DNA of 64,000 nucleotides from Xylocopa sonorina (Eukaryota; Arthropoda; Insecta; Hymenoptera; Apidae): contig NW_027490268.1 of assembly GCF_050948175.1 (NCBI RefSeq), positions 372,001 to 436,000 on the forward strand. Direction: 5' to 3'. The notes under the pieces are model-generated. The model made no database searches, had not been told where the DNA came from, and saw only the letters and a list, made by a program, of their open reading frames with translations. The translations under genes were made by a program, and so were the position numbers. Of the stretch, positions 1 through 12,868 are shown piece after piece; the stretch's first letter is position 1; the number at the start of each line of letters is the position of its first letter.

Positions 1-38
1 TCCGATATCGCGTTTTAAGAATCATAAGAACGCTATTG

Positions 39-51
39 CTACGATACGTAG
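39..51. repeat. Dyad 1 of the monomer: CTACG-ATA-CGTAG
   Basis: Two 5-bp inverted arms flank a 3-bp centre; an example is at 39-51 and it recurs every 174 bp. Many monomers carry variants that break one arm (CCTAG, GGTAG or GAGTAG in place of CGTAG; CTTCG in many B-type units). The GGTAG and GAGTAG forms also put a stop codon into the otherwise open forward frame. The dyad is seen directly; a protein-binding role is only a possibility. Confidence 0.75.
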
Positions 52-175
52 ACATCTGCAAACGCTATTTCCTTGCAGGGAAGTGTCGCATTTACTTTCA
101 TTTGAAGTGTAGACGAGGAATACATGACACTTCGCTAATCATATTATATCTTACCATGAATCATAGAAGTGAGAT

Positions 176-185
176 GCGATATCGC
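176..185. repeat. Dyad 3 of the monomer: 10-bp palindrome GCGATATCGC
   Basis: A perfect 10-bp palindrome containing GATATC, present in most A-type monomers. In B-type units the region reads GAGATGCAATATCTC, which loses the palindrome but forms another inverted repeat with GAGAT and ATCTC arms around a 5-base centre. Other variants read GCGTAATCGC, GCGTTATCGC and GCGATATAGC. The retention of dyad symmetry in both main subfamilies is noted; a function is not shown. Confidence 0.75.
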
Positions 186-209
186 GTTTTAAGAAGCATT
201 AGAACCCTA

Positions 210-383
210 TTGCTACGATACGTAGACATCTGCAAACGCTATTTCCTTGCAAGGAAGTGTCGCATTTACATTCATTTGAAGTGTAGACGAGGAATACATG
301 ACACTTCGCAAATCATATTATATCTTACCATGAAACATAGAAATGAGATGCGATATCGCGTTGTAAGAAGCATTAGAACACTA
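210..383 (+). repeat. Representative satellite monomer (174 bp, A type)
   Basis: One full unit, starting by convention at TTGCTACGATAC. Hand count gives 32 C, 33 G (37% GC) and 9 CpG dinucleotides against about 6 expected from base composition, so CpG is not depleted. In order the unit holds a CTACG-ATA-CGTAG dyad, a 14-bp palindrome TTCCTTGCAAGGAA, an AT-rich middle around CATATTATATCTTACCATG, and a 10-bp palindrome GCGATATCGC with an EcoRV site. One forward frame is stop-free across all 58 codons. No match to the mammalian CENP-B box is apparent. I do not recognise the satellite as a named family. Confidence 0.95.
243..256. repeat. Dyad 2 of the monomer: 14-bp palindrome TTCCTTGCAAGGAA
   Basis: A perfect 14-bp palindrome at phase 69-82 of the monomer, shown here in the unit at 210-383. 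Common variants end in GAAA, or carry CATGCAGG, CTAGCAAG or TTGCAGGG cores, so the perfect form is present in only part of the units. The LTR at 29311 entered inside this motif: CAAG, the right half of its core, is the duplicated target. It resembles a site for a dimeric DNA-binding protein, but no partner can be named from sequence. Confidence 0.8.
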
Positions 384-3300
384 TTGCTACGATAGGTAGA
401 CATTTGCAAACGCTGTTTCCTTGCAAGGAAGTGTCGCATTTACATTCATTTGAAGTGTAGACGAGGAATACATAACACTTCGCAAATCATATTATATCTT
501 ACCATGAAACATAGAAATGAGATGCGATATCGCGTTTCAAGAAGCATTAGAACTCTATTGTTACGATACCTAGGCATCTGCAGACGCTATTTCCTTGCAA
601 GAAAGTGTCGCATTTACATTCATTTGAAGTGTAGACGAGGAATACATAAAACTTCGCAAATCATATTATACCTTACCGTGAAACATAGAAATGAGATGCG
701 TAATCGCGTTTTAAGAAGCATCAGAAATCCATTGCTACGATACGTAGACATCTGCAATCGCTATTTCCTTGCAAGAAAGTGTCGCATTTACATTCATTTG
801 AAGTGTAGACGAGGAATACATAACACTTCGCAAATCATATTATACCTTACCATGAAACATAGAAATGAGATGCAATATCGCGTTTTAAGAAGCAGCAGAA
901 ATCCATTGCTACGATACGTAGGCATCTGCAAACGCTATTTCCTTGCAAGAAAGTGTCGCATTTACATTCATTTGAAGTGTAGACGACGGATACATAACAG
1001 TTCGCAAATCATATTATACCTTACCATGAAACATAGAAATGAGATGCGATATCGCGATTTAAGAATCGTAAGAACTCTATTGCTACGATACGTAGACATC
1101 TGCAAACTCTATTTCCTTGCAAGAAAGTGTCGCATTTACATTCATTTGAATCGTAGACGAGGAATGCATAACACTTCGCAAATCATATTATATCTTACCA
1201 TGAAACATAGAAATGAGATGCGATATAGCGTTTTAAGAAGCATTAGAAATCTATTGCTACGATACCTAGACATCTGCAAACGCTATTTCCTAGCAAAGAA
1301 GTGTCGCGTTTACATTCATTTGAAGTGCAGACGAGGAATACATAACACTTCGCAAATCATATTATATCTTACCATGAAACATAGAAATGAGATGCGATAT
1401 CGCGTTTTAAGAAGCATTAGAACTCTATTGCTACGATACCTAGGCATCTGCAGACGCTATTTCCTAGCTAGGAAGTGTCGCATTTACATTCATTTGAAGT
1501 GTAGACGAGGAATACATAACACTTCGCAAATCATATTATATCTTACCATGAAACATAGAAATGAGATGCGATATCGCGTTTTAAGAAGCATTAGAACTCT
1601 ATTACTACGATACGTAGACATCTGCAAACGCTATTTCCTTGCAAGGAAGTGTCGCATTTACATTCATTTGAAGTGTAGACGAGGAATACATGACACTTCG
1701 CAAATCATATTATACCTTACCATGAAACATAGAAATGAGATGCGATATCGCGTTTTAAGAAGCAGCAGAAATCCATTGCTACGATACGTAGACATCTGCA
1801 AACGCTATTTCCTTGCAAGAAAGTGTCGCATTTACATTCATTTGAAGTGTAGACGACGGATACATAACACTTCGCAAATCATATTATACCTTACCATGAA
1901 ACATAGAAATAAGATCCGATATCGCGATTTAAGAATCATAAGAACTCTATTGCTACGATACGTAGACATTTGCAAACGCTATTTCCTTGCAAGGAAGTGT
2001 CGCATTTACATTCATTTGAAGTGTAGACGAGGAATACATAACACTTCGCAAATCATATTATATCTTACCATGAAACATAGAAATGAGATGCGTAATCGCG
2101 TTTTAAGAAGCATCAGAAATCCATTGCTACGATACGTAGACATCTGCAATCGCTATTTCCTTGCAAGAAAGTGTCGCATTTACATTCATTTGAAGTGTAG
2201 ACGAGGAATACATAACACTTCGCAAATCATATTATACCTTACCATGAAACATAGAAATGAGATGCAATATCGCGTTTTAAGAAGCAGCAGAAATCCATTG
2301 CTACGATACGTAGGCATCTGCAAACGCTATTTCCTTGCAAGAAAGTGTCGCATTTACATTCATTTGAAGTGTAGACGACGGATACATAACAGTTCGCAAA
2401 TCATATTATACCTTACCATGAAACATAGAAATGAGATGCGATATCGCGATTTAAGAATCGTAAGAACTCTATTGCTACGATACGTAGACATCTGCAAACT
2501 CTATTTCCTTGCAAGAAAGTGTCGCATTTACATTCATTTGAATCGTAGACGAGGAATGCATAACACTTCGCAAATCATATTATATCTTACCATGAAACAT
2601 AGAAATGAGATGCGATATAGCGTTTTAAGAAGCATTAGAACTCTATTGTTACGATACCTAGGCATCTGCAGACGCTATTTCCTTGCAAGAAAGTGTCGCA
2701 TTTACATTCATTTGAAGTGTAGACGAGGAATACATAACACTTCGCAAATCATATTATAGCTTACCGTGAAACATAGAAATGAGATGCGTAATCGCGTTTT
2801 AAGAAGCATCAGAAATCCATTGCTACGATACGTAGACATCTGCAATCGCTATTTCCTTGCAAGAAAGTGTCGCATTTACATTCATTTGAAGTGTAGACGA
2901 GGAATACATAACACTTCGCAAATCATATTATACCTTACCATGAAACATAGAAATGAGATGCGATATCGCGTTTTAAGAATCATAAGAACTCTATTGCTAC
3001 GATACCTAGAATTCTGCAAACGCTATTTCCTAGCAAGGAAGTGTCGCATTTACATTCATTTGATGTGTAGACGAGGAATACATAACACTTCGCAAATCAT
3101 ATCATATCTTACCATGAAACATAGAAATAAGATCCGATATCGCGTTTTACGAATCATAAGAACTCTATTGCTACGATACGTAGACATCTGCAAACGCTAT
3201 TTCCTTGCAGGGAAGTGTCGCATTTACATTCATTTGAAGTTTAGACGAGGAATACATGACACTTCGCAAATCATATTATATCTTACCATGAAACATAGAA

Positions 3301-4872
3301 ATGAGATGCGTTATCGCGTTTTAAGAAGCATCAGAAATCCATTGCTACGATGAGTAGACATCTGCAAACGCTATTTCCATGCAGGGAAGTGTCGCATTTA
3401 CATTCATTTGAAGTGTAGACGAGGATTACATGACACTTCGCAAATCATATTATATCTTACCATGAAACATAGAAATGAGATGCGATATCGCGTTGTAAGA
3501 AGCATTAGAACACTATTGCTACGATAGGTAGACATTTGCAAACGCTATTTCCTTGCAAGGAAGTGTCGCATTTACATTCATTTGAAGTGTAGACGAGGAA
3601 TACATAACACTTCGCAAATCATATTATACCTTACCATGAAACATAGAAATGAGATGCGATATTGCGTTTTAAGAATCATAAGAACTCTATTGCTACGATA
3701 CTTAGACACCTGCAAGCGCTATTTCCTTGCAAGGAAGTGTAGCATTTACATTCATTTGAAGTGTAGACGAGGAATACATAACCCTTCGCAAATCATATTA
3801 TATCTTACCATGAAACATAGGAATGAGATGCGATATCGCGTTTTAAGAATCATAAGAACTCTATTGCTACGATACGTAGACATCTGCAAACGCTATTTCC
3901 TTGCAAGGAAGTGTCGCATTTACATTCATTTGAAGCGTGGACGAGAAATACATGACACTTCGCAAATCATATTATATCTTACCATGAAGCATAGAAATGA
4001 GATGCGTTATCGCGTTTTAAGAAGCATCAGAAATCCGTTGCTACGATACTTAGACATCTGCAAACGCTATTTCCTTGCAAGAAAGTGTCGCATTTACATT
4101 CATTTGAAGTGTAGACACGGAATACACGACACTTCGCAAGTCATATTATATCTTACCATGAAACATAGAAATGAGATGCGTTATGGCGTTTTAAGAAGCA
4201 TCAGAAATCCATTGCTACGATACGTAGACATCTGCAAACGCTATTTCCTTGCAACAAAGTGTCGCATTTACATTCATTTGAAGAGTAGACGAGGAATACA
4301 TAACACTTCGCAAATCATATTATACCTTACCATGAAACATAGAAATGAGGTGCGATATCGCGTTTTAGGAAGCAGCAGAAATCGATTGCTACGATACGTA
4401 GACATCTGCAAACGCTATTTCCGTGCAAGAAAGTGTCGCATTTACATTCATTTGAAGTGTAGACGACGGATACATAACACTTCGCAAATCATATTATACC
4501 TTACCATGAAACATAGAAATGAGATGCTATATCGCGATTTAAGAATCGTAAGAACTCTATTGCTACAATACGTAGATATCTGCAAACTCTATTTCCTTGC
4601 AAGAAAGTGTCGCATTTACATTCATTTGAATCGTAGACGAGGAATGCATAACACTTCGCAAATCATATTATACCTTACCATGAAACATAGAAATGAGATG
4701 TGATATAGCGTTTTAAGAAGCATTAGAACTCTATTGCTACGATACGTAGACATCTGCAGACGCTATTTCCTTGCAAGGAAGTGTCGCATTTACATTCATC
4801 TGAGGTGTAGACGAGGAATACATAACACTTCGCAAATCATATTATACCTTACCATGAAACATAGAAATAAGA

Positions 4873-7800
4873 TCCGATATCGCGTTTTAAGAATCATAAG
4901 AACGCTATTGCTACGATACGTAGACATCTGCAAACGCTATTTCCTTGCAGGGAAGTGTCGCATTTACTTTCATTTGAAGTGTAGACGAGGAATACATGAC
5001 ACTTCGCTAATCATATTATATCTTACCATGAATCATAGAAGTGAGATGCGATATCGCGTTTTAAGAAGCATTAGAACCCTATTGCTACGATACGTAGACA
5101 TCTGCAAACGCTATTTCCTTGCAAGGAAGTGTCGCATTTACATTCATTTGAAGTGTAGACGAGGAATACATGACACTTCGCAAATCATATTATATCTTAC
5201 CATGAAACATAGAAATGAGATGCGATATCGCGTTGTAAGAAGCATTAGAACACTATTGCTACGATAGGTAGACATTTGCAAACGCTGTTTCCTTGCAAGG
5301 AAGTGTCGCATTTACATTCATTTGAAGTGTAGACGAGGAATACATAACACTTCGCAAATCATATTATATCTTACCATGAAACATAGAAATGAGATGCGAT
5401 ATCGCGTTTCAAGAAGCATTAGAACTCTATTGTTACGATACCTAGGCATCTGCAGACGCTATTTCCTTGCAAGAAAGTGTCGCATTTACATTCATTTGAA
5501 GTGTAGACGAGGAATACATAAAACTTCGCAAATCATATTATACCTTACCGTGAAACATAGAAATGAGATGCGTAATCGCGTTTTAAGAAGCATCAGAAAT
5601 CCATTGCTACGATACGTAGACATCTGCAATCGCTATTTCCTTGCAAGAAAGTGTCGCATTTACATTCATTTGAAGTGTAGACGAGGAATACATAACACTT
5701 CGCAAATCATATTATACCTTACCATGAAACATAGAAATGAGATGCAATATCGCGTTTTAAGAAGCAGCAGAAATCCATTGCTACGATACGTAGGCATCTG
5801 CAAACGCTATTTCCTTGCAAGAAAGTGTCGCATTTACATTCATTTGAAGTGTAGACGACGGATACATAACAGTTCGCAAATCATATTATACCTTACCATG
5901 AAACATAGAAATGAGATGCGATATCGCGATTTAAGAATCGTAAGAACTCTATTGCTACGATACGTAGACATCTGCAAACTCTATTTCCTTGCAAGAAAGT
6001 GTCGCATTTACATTCATTTGAATCGTAGACGAGGAATGCATAACACTTCGCAAATCATATTATATCTTACCATGAAACATAGAAATGAGATGCGATATAG
6101 CGTTTTAAGAAGCATTAGAAATCTATTGCTACGATACCTAGACATCTGCAAACGCTATTTCCTAGCAAAGAAGTGTCGCGTTTACATTCATTTGAAGTGC
6201 AGACGAGGAATACATAACACTTCGCAAATCATATTATATCTTACCATGAAACATAGAAATGAGATGCGATATCGCGTTTTAAGAAGCATTAGAACTCTAT
6301 TGCTACGATACCTAGGCATCTGCAGACGCTATTTCCTAGCTAGGAAGTGTCGCATTTACATTCATTTGAAGTGTAGACGAGGAATACATAACACTTCGCA
6401 AATCATATTATATCTTACCATGAAACATAGAAATGAGATGCGATATCGCGTTTTAAGAAGCATTAGAACTCTATTACTACGATACGTAGACATCTGCAAA
6501 CGCTATTTCCTTGCAAGGAAGTGTCGCATTTACATTCATTTGAAGTGTAGACGAGGAATACATGACACTTCGCAAATCATATTATACCTTACCATGAAAC
6601 ATAGAAATGAGATGCGATATCGCGTTTTAAGAAGCAGCAGAAATCCATTGCTACGATACGTAGACATCTGCAAACGCTATTTCCTTGCAAGAAAGTGTCG
6701 CATTTACATTCATTTGAAGTGTAGACGACGGATACATAACACTTCGCAAATCATATTATACCTTACCATGAAACATAGAAATAAGATCCGATATCGCGAT
6801 TTAAGAATCATAAGAACTCTATTGCTACGATACGTAGACATTTGCAAACGCTATTTCCTTGCAAGGAAGTGTCGCATTTACATTCATTTGAAGTGTAGAC
6901 GAGGAATACATAACACTTCGCAAATCATATTATATCTTACCATGAAACATAGAAATGAGATGCGTAATCGCGTTTTAAGAAGCATCAGAAATCCATTGCT
7001 ACGATACGTAGACATCTGCAATCGCTATTTCCTTGCAAGAAAGTGTCGCATTTACATTCATTTGAAGTGTAGACGAGGAATACATAACACTTCGCAAATC
7101 ATATTATACCTTACCATGAAACATAGAAATGAGATGCAATATCGCGTTTTAAGAAGCAGCAGAAATCCATTGCTACGATACGTAGGCATCTGCAAACGCT
7201 ATTTCCTTGCAAGAAAGTGTCGCATTTACATTCATTTGAAGTGTAGACGACGGATACATAACAGTTCGCAAATCATATTATACCTTACCATGAAACATAG
7301 AAATGAGATGCGATATCGCGATTTAAGAATCGTAAGAACTCTATTGCTACGATACGTAGACATCTGCAAACTCTATTTCCTTGCAAGAAAGTGTCGCATT
7401 TACATTCATTTGAATCGTAGACGAGGAATGCATAACACTTCGCAAATCATATTATATCTTACCATGAAACATAGAAATGAGATGCGATATAGCGTTTTAA
7501 GAAGCATTAGAACTCTATTGTTACGATACCTAGGCATCTGCAGACGCTATTTCCTTGCAAGAAAGTGTCGCATTTACATTCATTTGAAGTGTAGACGAGG
7601 AATACATAACACTTCGCAAATCATATTATAGCTTACCGTGAAACATAGAAATGAGATGCGTAATCGCGTTTTAAGAAGCATCAGAAATCCATTGCTACGA
7701 TACGTAGACATCTGCAATCGCTATTTCCTTGCAAGAAAGTGTCGCATTTACATTCATTTGAAGTGTAGACGAGGAATACATAACACTTCGCAAATCATAT

Positions 7801-8701
7801 TATACCTTACCATGAAACATAGAAATGAGATGCGATATCGCGTTTTAAGAATCATAAGAACTCTATTGCTACGATACCTAGAATTCTGCAAACGCTATTT
7901 CCTAGCAAGGAAGTGTCGCATTTACATTCATTTGATGTGTAGACGAGGAATACATAACACTTCGCAAATCATATCATATCTTACCATGAAACATAGAAAT
8001 AAGATCCGATATCGCGTTTTACGAATCATAAGAACTCTATTGCTACGATACGTAGACATCTGCAAACGCTATTTCCTTGCAGGGAAGTGTCGCATTTACA
8101 TTCATTTGAAGTTTAGACGAGGAATACATGACACTTCGCAAATCATATTATATCTTACCATGAAACATAGAAATGAGATGCGTTATCGCGTTTTAAGAAG
8201 CATCAGAAATCCATTGCTACGATGAGTAGACATCTGCAAACGCTATTTCCATGCAGGGAAGTGTCGCATTTACATTCATTTGAAGTGTAGACGAGGATTA
8301 CATGACACTTCGCAAATCATATTATATCTTACCATGAAACATAGAAATGAGATGCGATATCGCGTTGTAAGAAGCATTAGAACACTATTGCTACGATAGG
8401 TAGACATTTGCAAACGCTATTTCCTTGCAAGGAAGTGTCGCATTTACATTCATTTGAAGTGTAGACGAGGAATACATAACACTTCGCAAATCATATTATA
8501 CCTTACCATGAAACATAGAAATGAGATGCGATATTGCGTTTTAAGAATCATAAGAACTCTATTGCTACGATACTTAGACACCTGCAAGCGCTATTTCCTT
8601 GCAAGGAAGTGTAGCATTTACATTCATTTGAAGTGTAGACGAGGAATACATAACCCTTCGCAAATCATATTATATCTTACCATGAAACATAGGAATGAGA
8701 T
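4873..8701 (+). repeat. 28-monomer HOR, second copy
   Basis: Copy of 1-3829 displaced by 28 monomers. Its later part (from about 6345) is repeated again 16 monomers downstream, so units here belong to two overlapping duplications. Nonsense variants such as the TAG at 7629-7631 and the TGA at 8223-8225 sit where the first copy has them, showing that the forward frame is not maintained by selection. Confidence 0.9.
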
Positions 8702-9640
8702 CCGATATCGCGTTTTAAGAAGCATTAGAACACTATTGCTACGACAGGTAGACATTTGCAAACGCTATTTCCTTGCAAGGAAGTGTCGCATTTACATTCA
8801 TTTGAAGTGTAGACGAGGAATACATGACACTCCGCAAATCATATTATATCTTACCATGAAACATAGAAATGAGAAGCGATATCGCGTTTTAAGAATCATA
8901 AGAACTCTATTGCTACGATACGTAGACATCTGCAAACGCTATTTCCATGCAGGGAAGTGTCGCATTTACATTCATTTGAAGTGTAGACGAGGAATACATG
9001 ACACTTCGCAAATCATATTATATCTTACCATGAAACATAGAAATGAGATGCGATATCGCGTTTTAAGAAGCATTAGAACTCTATTGCTACGATACCTAGG
9101 CATTTGCAGACGCTATTTCCTAGCAAGGAAGTGTCGCATTTACATTCATTTGAAGTGTAGACGAGGAATACATAACACTTCGCAAATCATATTATATCTT
9201 ACCATGAAACATAGAAATGAGATGCGATATCGCGTTTTAAGAAGCATTAGAACTCTATTACTACGATACGTAGACATCTGCAAACGCTATTTCCTTGCAA
9301 GGAAGTGTCGCATTTACATTCATTTGAAGTGTAGACGAGGAATACATGACACTTCGCAAATCATATTATACCTTACCATGAAACATAGAAATGAGATGCG
9401 ATATCGCGTTTTAAGAAGCAGCAGAAATCCATTGCTACGATACGTAGACATCTGCAAACGCTATTTCCTTGCAAGAAAGTGTCGCATTTACATTCATTTG
9501 AAGTGTAGACGACGGATACATAACACTTCGCAAATCATATTATACCTTACCATGAAACATAGAAATAAGATCCGATATCGCGATTTAAGAATCATAAGAA
9601 CTCTATTGCTACGATACGTAGACATTTGCAAACGCTATTT
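6345..9640 (+). repeat. 16-monomer HOR pair, first copy
   Basis: This block recurs at about 9129-12424, offset 2,784 bp (16 x 174). Because the block is longer than the offset, the two copies overlap, so this is a short tandem run of a 16-mer with just over two units. A few single-base differences distinguish them: CATAAC near 7954 against CACAAC near 10738, ATCGCG near 8882 against ATGGCG near 11666, and CATAGGAA near 8693 against CATAGAAA near 11477. Edges are estimated by eye. Confidence 0.8.
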
Positions 9641-9647
9641 CCTTGCA

Positions 9648-12600
9648 AGGAAGTGTCGCATTTACATTCATTTGAAGTGTAGACGAGGAATACATAACAC
9701 TTCGCAAATCATATTATATCTTACCATGAAACATAGAAATGAGATGCGTAATCGCGTTTTAAGAAGCATCAGAAATCCATTGCTACGATACGTAGACATC
9801 TGCAATCGCTATTTCCTTGCAAGAAAGTGTCGCATTTACATTCATTTGAAGTGTAGACGAGGAATACATAACACTTCGCAAATCATATTATACCTTACCA
9901 TGAAACATAGAAATGAGATGCAATATCGCGTTTTAAGAAGCAGCAGAAATCCATTGCTACGATACGTAGGCATCTGCAAACGCTATTTCCTTGCAAGAAA
10001 GTGTCGCATTTACATTCATTTGAAGTGTAGACGACGGATACATAACAGTTCGCAAATCATATTATACCTTACCATGAAACATAGAAATGAGATGCGATAT
10101 CGCGATTTAAGAATCGTAAGAACTCTATTGCTACGATACGTAGACATCTGCAAACTCTATTTCCTTGCAAGAAAGTGTCGCATTTACATTCATTTGAATC
10201 GTAGACGAGGAATGCATAACACTTCGCAAATCATATTATATCTTACCATGAAACATAGAAATGAGATGCGATATAGCGTTTTAAGAAGCATTAGAACTCT
10301 ATTGTTACGATACCTAGGCATCTGCAGACGCTATTTCCTTGCAAGAAAGTGTCGCATTTACATTCATTTGAAGTGTAGACGAGGAATACATAACACTTCG
10401 CAAATCATATTATAGCTTACCGTGAAACATAGAAATGAGATGCGTAATCGCGTTTTAAGAAGCATCAGAAATCCATTGCTACGATACGTAGACATCTGCA
10501 ATCGCTATTTCCTTGCAAGAAAGTGTCGCATTTACATTCATTTGAAGTGTAGACGAGGAATACATAACACTTCGCAAATCATATTATACCTTACCATGAA
10601 ACATAGAAATGAGATGCGATATCGCGTTTTAAGAATCATAAGAACTCTATTGCTACGATACCTAGAATTCTGCAAACGCTATTTCCTAGCAAGGAAGTGT
10701 CGCATTTACATTCATTTGATGTGTAGACGAGGAATACACAACACTTCGCAAATCATATCATATCTTACCATGAAACATAGAAATAAGATCCGATATCGCG
10801 TTTTACGAATCATAAGAACTCTATTGCTACGATACGTAGACATCTGCAAACGCTATTTCCTTGCAGGGAAGTGTCGCATTTACATTCATTTGAAGTTTAG
10901 ACGAGGAATACATGACACTTCGCAAATCATATTATATCTTACCATGAAACATAGAAATGAGATGCGTTATCGCGTTTTAAGAAGCATCAGAAATCCATTG
11001 CTACGATGAGTAGACATCTGCAAACGCTATTTCCATGCAGGGAAGTGTCGCATTTACATTCATTTGAAGTGTAGACGAGGATTACATGACACTTCGCAAA
11101 TCATATTATATCTTACCATGAAACATAGAAATGAGATGCGATATCGCGTTGTAAGAAGCATTAGAACACTATTGCTACGATAGGTAGACATTTGCAAACG
11201 CTATTTCCTTGCAAGGAAGTGTCGCATTTACATTCATTTGAAGTGTAGACGAGGAATACATAACACTTCGCAAATCATATTATACCTTACCATGAAACAT
11301 AGAAATGAGATGCGATATTGCGTTTTAAGAATCATAAGAACTCTATTGCTACGATACTTAGACACCTGCAAGCGCTATTTCCTTGCAAGGAAGTGTAGCA
11401 TTTACATTCATTTGAAGTGTAGACGAGGAATACATAACCCTTCGCAAATCATATTATATCTTACCATGAAACATAGAAATGAGATCCGATATCGCGTTTT
11501 AAGAAGCATTAGAACACTATTGCTACGACAGGTAGACATTTGCAAACGCTATTTCCTTGCAAGGAAGTGTCGCATTTACATTCATTTGAAGTGTAGACGA
11601 GGAATACATGACACTCCGCAAATCATATTATATCTTACCATGAAACATAGAAATGAGAAGCGATATGGCGTTTTAAGAATCATAAGAACTCTATTGCTAC
11701 GATACGTAGACATCTGCAAACGCTATTTCCATGCAGGGAAGTGTCGCATTTACATTCATTTGAAGTGTAGACGAGGAATACATGACACTTCGCAAATCAT
11801 ATTATATCTTACCATGAAACATAGAAATGAGATGCGATATCGCGTTTTAAGAAGCATTAGAACTCTATTGCTACGATACCTAGGCATCTGCAGACGCTAT
11901 TTCCTAGCAAGGAAGTGTCGCATTTACATTCATTTGAAGTGTAGACGAGGAATACATAACACTTCGCAAATCATATTATATCTTACCATGAAACATAGAA
12001 ATGAGATGCGATATCGCGTTTTAAGAAGCATTAGAACTCTATTACTACGATACGTAGACATCTGCAAACGCTATTTCCTTGCAAGGAAGTGTCGCATTTA
12101 CATTCATTTGAAGTGTAGACGAGGAATACATGACACTTCGCAAATCATATTATACCTTACCATGAAACATAGAAATGAGATGCGATATCGCGTTTTAAGA
12201 AGCAGCAGAAATCCATTGCTACGATACGTAGACATCTGCAAACGCTATTTCCTTGCAAGAAAGTGTCGCATTTACATTCATTTGAAGTGTAGACGACGGA
12301 TACATAACACTTCGCAAATCATATTATACCTTACCATGAAACATAGAAATAAGATCCGATATCGCGATTTAAGAATCATAAGAACTCTATTGCTACGATA
12401 CGTAGACATTTGCAAACGCTATTTCCTTGCAGGGAAGTGTCGCATTTACATTCATTTGAAGTGTAGACGAGGAATACATAACACTTCGCAAATCATATTA
12501 TATCTTACCATGAAACATAGAAATGAGATGCGATATCGCGATTTAAGAATCGTAAGAACTCTATTGCTACGATACGTAGACATCTGCAAACTCTATTTCC

Positions 12601-12868
12601 TTGCAAGAAAGTGTCGCATTTACATTCATTTGAATCGTAGACGAGGAATGCATAACACTTCGCAAATCATATTATATCTTACCATGAAACATAGAAATGA
12701 GATGCGATATAGCGTTTTAAGAAGCATTAGAAATCTATTGCTACGATACCTAGACATCTGCAAACGCTATTTCCTAGCAAGGAAGTGTCGCATTTACATT
12801 CATTTGAAGTGTAGACGAGGAATACATAACACTTCGCAAATCATATTATATCTTACCATGAAACATAG
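9648..12868 (+). repeat. 28-monomer-spaced block, first copy
   Basis: This block matches about 14520-17740 at offset 4,872 bp (28 x 174), the same spacing as the pair starting at base 1. Shared private variants include CACAAC near 10738 and 15610, CATAGAAATGAGATCCG near 11472 and 16344, and TTGCAGGGAAGTG near 12428 and 17300. One difference seen is ATGGCG near 11666 against ATCGCG near 16538. The copies part at about 12868, where the first switches to GATATGAGATGCAATATCTC. Confidence 0.85.

Larger units (their letters stand above)
1..3829 (+). repeat. 28-monomer HOR, first copy (truncated by window edge)
   Basis: This block reappears at 4873-8701, exactly 4,872 bp (28 x 174) downstream. Rare variants are shared at equivalent places, for example CGCTGTTTCC near 412, GCAAAGAAGTGTCGCG near 1292, GAGGATTACATG near 3421 and CATAGGAATGAG near 3817. 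By eye the copies look the same wherever I compared them, and they diverge at about 3829/8701, where GATGCG in the first faces GATCCG in the second. The six monomers after this block (3830-4872) belong to another type that recurs at 21.4-22.4 kb and 57.2-58 kb. Confidence 0.9.

Noticed and set aside
243..256. CENP-B box
   Set aside because: The palindrome TTCCTTGCAAGGAA does not match the known CENP-B box core (TTCG...A..CGGG). A different binding protein remains possible but is not shown.
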